The position numbers and the translations under genes were made by a program. The notes below the pieces were generated by a model. It made no database searches, was not told the origin of the DNA, and saw nothing but the letters and a program-made list of their open reading frames with translations. This document shows positions 61,046 through 64,000 of a stretch of DNA of 64,000 nucleotides, one piece after another. The stretch is from JAHJQZ01 sp963675235 (GTDB taxonomy: Bacteria > Pseudomonadota > Alphaproteobacteria > Rhizobiales > Devosiaceae), in contig CAXXFU010000017.1 of the NCBI GenBank assembly GCA_963675235.2, positions 682,001 through 746,000 on the forward strand, read 5' to 3'. The number at the start of each line of letters is the position of its first letter. The stretch's first letter is position 1.

Positions 61046-63274
61046 ATGTGCCGAAACGTTGATCGGGAGGCGGCGCAGGGCGTGAGTGTTTTGGAAACGG
61101 ACCCTGCTGGTTTTGCTGCCGGCGACATCGTTGCCGTCATGGTCGGGGTCGCCGTCGAGACCCCCTATTCCTACCGGGTGCCCGAGGGCATGTCGGTGAC
61201 ACGCGGCTCGATTGTCGTCGTGCCGCTCGGGCCGCGTCCGACGCTTGGCGTCGTCTGGGGGCCGCCCAGCGACATGGTGGCGCACAACCGGCTCAAGGAC
61301 ATCGCCCATGTCTACGACACGCCGCCGCTCAGCGAGGAGCTGCTGAAGCTCGTCGACTGGGTTGCGCGCTACACGCTCGCCGCGCCGGGGATGGTGCTGC
61401 GCGGCGTCTTGAGGGCGCCCGAAGCCTTCGAACCGGAAAAACCGATTATCGCCTATCGCTACACCGGCAGCGATCCCGAGCGCATGACCTCGGCGCGCGA
61501 ACGGGTGATCGATATTGTCATGGACGGCATGGCCTGGGCCAGATCGGCGCTGGTCGGCGCTTCCGGGGTTTCGGCCTCGGTGATCGATGGCCTTTTGAAG
61601 CAGGGCACGCTCGAGCAGGTCGAACTGCCGGCGCCACCCGTCGTCGGCACGCCCGATCCCGACCATGCACCGCCCAGACTCAATGACGAACAGACGGCGG
61701 CGCACGCGGCCTTTCGCGCGATGGCCAAAGGGTTCGGGGTGGCCCTGCTCGACGGCGTCACCGGTTCGGGCAAGACCGAGATCTTCTTCGAGGCCGTGGC
61801 CGACACGCTGCGCGCCGGCCGACAGTCGCTGGTGCTGCTGCCCGAGATCGCGCTGACATCGACCTTCCTCGCCCGTTTCGAGAAGCGATTCGGGGTCAGG
61901 CCGGCGGAATGGCACTCCGACATGACACCGGTGCAGCGCAACCGCGTCTGGCGCGGGGTGATGAACGGCCAGGTCCGCGCCGTTGTCGGGGCGCGCTCGG
62001 CGCTGTTCCTGCCTTTTCACGAGCTGGGGCTGATCGTTCTCGACGAAGAGCATGACGGCGCCTTCAAGCAGTCCGACGGTGTCAACTACCACGCCCGCGA
62101 CATGGCCGTGGTGCGCGCCTCCCTTGCCGGCGCCAAGGCGATCCTCAGCTCGGCGACGCCTTCGGTCGAGAGCCGGCACAATGCCGATACCGGCAAATAT
62201 GCCCATATCCGCCTCGAAGCCCGTTTCGCCGAGGCGAGCATGCCCGATGTCACCGCCCTCGATATGCGCGAGGACGGCCCGGACAAGGGTGAATGGATCG
62301 CGCCACGCCTTGCCCGCGAGATCTTCTCGGCCCTCGACAAGGGCGAACAGGCGCTGCTGTTTCTCAACCGGCGCGGCTACGCACCGCTGACGCTGTGCCG
62401 CTCGTGCGGGCACCAGTACCAGTGCCCGGACTGCACCTCCTGGCTTGTCGAACACAGGTTCCGTGGCGTCTTGATGTGCCACCATTGCGGCTTCGAGATG
62501 CGCGTACCGAAAAGCTGCGGCCAGTGCGGTTCCGAGGACAGCCTGGTGCCAATCGGGCCGGGCATCGAGCGCGTCGCCGAGGAAGCGGCGAAGCGTTTTC
62601 CCGAGGCGCGGCGCGTGATCCTTTCGTCCGACATGGGATCGAACGCCCAGTTGCGCGAGCGCTTTACCGAGATCGAGCGCGGTGAACACGACCTGATCAT
62701 CGGCACGCAGCTTGTCGCAAAAGGCCACCATTTCGAAAAGCTCACCGTCGTCGGTGTGCTCGATGCCGATCTCGGGCTCAATCATGGCGACCCGCGCGCC
62801 GCCGAAAAGACCTTCCAGCTCCTCACCCAGGTCACCGGGCGTGCCGGACGGGCGGCGCGGGCCGGGCGGGCGTTCCTGCAGACCTACCATCCGACCCATC
62901 CAGCCATCGCCGCCATGGTCAAGGGCGACCGCGAGGCCTTCTATGCCCACGAGATGGCGGCGCGCGAACAGGGACAACTGCCCCCCTTTGGCCGGCTGGC
63001 GGCGCTGATCATTTCGGGCAACGACCATGACGAGACCTTCGGCTTCGCCAAGAGGATCCTTTCGGCGGCACCACTGGCCGAAGGCCTCAGACTGTTCGGG
63101 CCGGCCGACGCACCCGTCGCCATGGTCCGCGGCCGCCATCGCGTCAGGCTGCTGGCGCAAAGCCCGAAGGATTTCGACTTGTCCGCCTATGTCCGGTTCT
63201 GGCTGGCCCATGCCGAACGGGCAAAAGGCAATCTCCGAATCCAGGTCGACATCGACCCGCAAAGCTTCTACTGA
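61046..63274 (+). CDS. priA: Primosomal replication helicase PriA
   Basis: Restarts stalled replication forks by loading the primosome. 742 residues: an N-terminal DNA-binding 3'BD (VAVMVGVAVETPYSYRVPEG), a helicase core with Walker A VTGSGKTEIFFEAVADTLRA and DEEH box LIVLDEEHDGAFKQSDGVNY, zinc-binding cysteines in LCRSCGHQYQCPDCTS and CHHCGFEMRVPKSCGQCGSE, and the helicase C half with QLVAKGHHFEKLTVVGVLDA. The ATG gives normal length; a GTG 12 codons later is possible. It precedes the atp genes. Confidence 0.96.
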   Translation: MCRNVDREAAQGVSVLETDPAGFAAGDIVAVMVGVAVETPYSYRVPEGMSVTRGSIVVVPLGPRPTLGVVWGPPSDMVAHNRLKDIAHVYDTPPLSEELLKLVDWVARYTLAAPGMVLRGVLRAPEAFEPEKPIIAYRYTGSDPERMTSARERVIDIVMDGMAWARSALVGASGVSASVIDGLLKQGTLEQVELPAPPVVGTPDPDHAPPRLNDEQTAAHAAFRAMAKGFGVALLDGVTGSGKTEIFFEAVADTLRAGRQSLVLLPEIALTSTFLARFEKRFGVRPAEWHSDMTPVQRNRVWRGVMNGQVRAVVGARSALFLPFHELGLIVLDEEHDGAFKQSDGVNYHARDMAVVRASLAGAKAILSSATPSVESRHNADTGKYAHIRLEARFAEASMPDVTALDMREDGPDKGEWIAPRLAREIFSALDKGEQALLFLNRRGYAPLTLCRSCGHQYQCPDCTSWLVEHRFRGVLMCHHCGFEMRVPKSCGQCGSEDSLVPIGPGIERVAEEAAKRFPEARRVILSSDMGSNAQLRERFTEIERGEHDLIIGTQLVAKGHHFEKLTVVGVLDADLGLNHGDPRAAEKTFQLLTQVTGRAGRAARAGRAFLQTYHPTHPAIAAMVKGDREAFYAHEMAAREQGQLPPFGRLAALIISGNDHDETFGFAKRILSAAPLAEGLRLFGPADAPVAMVRGRHRVRLLAQSPKDFDLSAYVRFWLAHAERAKGNLRIQVDIDPQSFY

Positions 63275-63565
63275 AAGGTGGCTAGCGTCCGGTTTCGTGG
63301 TGTTTTTTTGCCCCATGCGACAGCTTGTAACATTGCCACGAAAAATGTTGGGGCTGCCAGAAGTTTGCATAGGCATGCAAATGGCACGAGAATCGCGTTT
63401 CTGGCGCTTGCAGCCGACATAGAGCCTGTGTTAGTGACGGCCCGATTTCGGGGCGGCCGAGATGGCCATTCCACCAGATTGGGCAAAGTCCGTGCCCGAC
63501 CCGACAACGTCACGTGAGAGGGCGGCGGGCCGAGTGGGACTTATCAGCATGCGGGGACCGCGAAC
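63275..63565. other. 291-bp region upstream of atpH with an inverted repeat
   Basis: No convincing gene. TTTGCAT-AGGC-ATGCAAA, a perfect 7-bp inverted repeat, lies at 63364-63381 and may be an operator for the atp operon promoter. A plus-strand 79-codon frame here lacks a recognisable protein pattern. Confidence 0.4.
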
Positions 63566-64000
63566 GTGAGCGCTGCGAATTCAGTCGTCATGCAGATCGC
63601 CCGACCTTACGCGTCGGCACTGTTCGAAGTGGCGAGCGAGGCCAAGGTGCTCGACGAGGTCGAGTCCGGACTGGACCAATTCGATGCTCTGATTGAGGAA
63701 AGCGCGGATTTCACCCGTTTCCTGCGCTCGCCGACCATCACCCACGAGCAGAAGATCCCGATCGTCGAGATGATCCTCGACAAGGCGGGTGCCCAGGAGC
63801 AGGTTGCCAAGTTCATCAAGACCGTGGCGCGCCACGGCCGGCTTTACGCCCTGCCCCAAATGATTTCCCTGTTCAAGCAGCTGTGCGCCGAAGGGCGCGG
63901 AGAAGCCACGGCCGAGGTCATCTCGGCGGCCCCGCTGTCCGATGCACAGAAAAAGTCGCTTGCCGACAAGCTCAAGGGCGAGGTCGGCAAGACCATGACG
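63566..64000 (+). CDS. atpH: ATP synthase F1 subunit delta, N-terminal part
   Basis: Links F1 to the Fo stator. The visible 145 residues include IARPYASALFEVASEAKVLD, RFLRSPTITHEQKIPIVEMI and KFIKTVARHGRLYALPQMIS, typical of the OSCP/delta family. The protein is cut by the right edge; about 40 residues are missing. It starts at GTG, with an ATG eight codons later as an alternative. It is presumably the first gene of atpHAGDC. Confidence 0.93.
   Translation, partial: MSAANSVVMQIARPYASALFEVASEAKVLDEVESGLDQFDALIEESADFTRFLRSPTITHEQKIPIVEMILDKAGAQEQVAKFIKTVARHGRLYALPQMISLFKQLCAEGRGEATAEVISAAPLSDAQKKSLADKLKGEVGKTMT

Noticed and set aside
63278..63517. 79-codon plus-strand ORF before atpH
   Set aside because: No recognisable protein pattern and it covers the likely atp promoter region.

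Overview
The window reads as a chromosomal core region of an alphaproteobacterium of the order Hyphomicrobiales (Rhizobiales). The evidence is high GC content, dense gene packing, an approximately 1590-residue NAD-glutamate dehydrogenase, the order sdhCDAB / zapE / mdh-sucC-sucD-sucA-sucB-lpdA / xerC / priA / atpH, an rsmB - heparinase - purH run, and short palindromic repeats of rhizobial type. The genus cannot be fixed from the sequence alone. No tRNA, rRNA, CRISPR array, insertion sequence or prophage was recognised.

Layout. 1-8.3 kb: the 3' part of gpsA, small genes (YciI, EVE, DUF1761), a minus-strand SdhAF4-type SDH assembly factor, htpX, rsmB, a heparinase II/III family gene and purH with a clear terminator. 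8.3-19.9 kb: a very long minus-strand NAD-glutamate dehydrogenase, a flippase whose frame runs without a stop into leuC, a membrane diguanylate cyclase, a small zincin, a HEAT-repeat gene cut by an in-frame TAG, deoD and a lysine/alanine-rich membrane protein. 20-27.7 kb: argC, a TetR regulator, leuD with a four-gene tail, leuB, a DUF1127 gene, and a LacI-type regulator preceded by three near-identical operators. 27.8-37.7 kb: three tandem PagL-like outer-membrane lipid A deacylases, a promoter plus short Lys/Thr/Ile-ending leader ORF in front of asd, transporters and acetyltransferases, a K+ channel/carbonic anhydrase pair, an SDR/LysR divergent pair and nudK.

37.9-56.3 kb is the energy core: sdhC, sdhD, sdhA, a DUF3052 gene, sdhB, then an AhpD-like gene, a lipoprotein and zapE, followed by mdh, sucC, sucD, sucA, sucB, two LysE-family exporters around a MAPEG gene, and lpdA. 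Together these cover succinate to fumarate, malate to oxaloacetate, and 2-oxoglutarate to succinate. sucB as written carries five separate +1 insertions. 56.3-64 kb: a VOC gene, a GNAT gene, an EamA transporter, xerC, a conserved protein of unknown function, a P-loop kinase-like gene, priA, and the start of the atp operon (atpH).

The most unusual structure is at the 3' ends of two TCA genes. sdhB is followed by three tandem 110-111 bp units, each ending in a diverged copy of the last 12 codons of sdhB including its stop. lpdA is followed by a VOC gene and then by a decayed copy of the last ~25 codons of lpdA. Both look like scars in which a gene tail was replaced by a diverged homologous tail while the old tail was left downstream. 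I regard this as the best candidate for an undescribed process in the window, though assembly or strain-specific history could also explain it.
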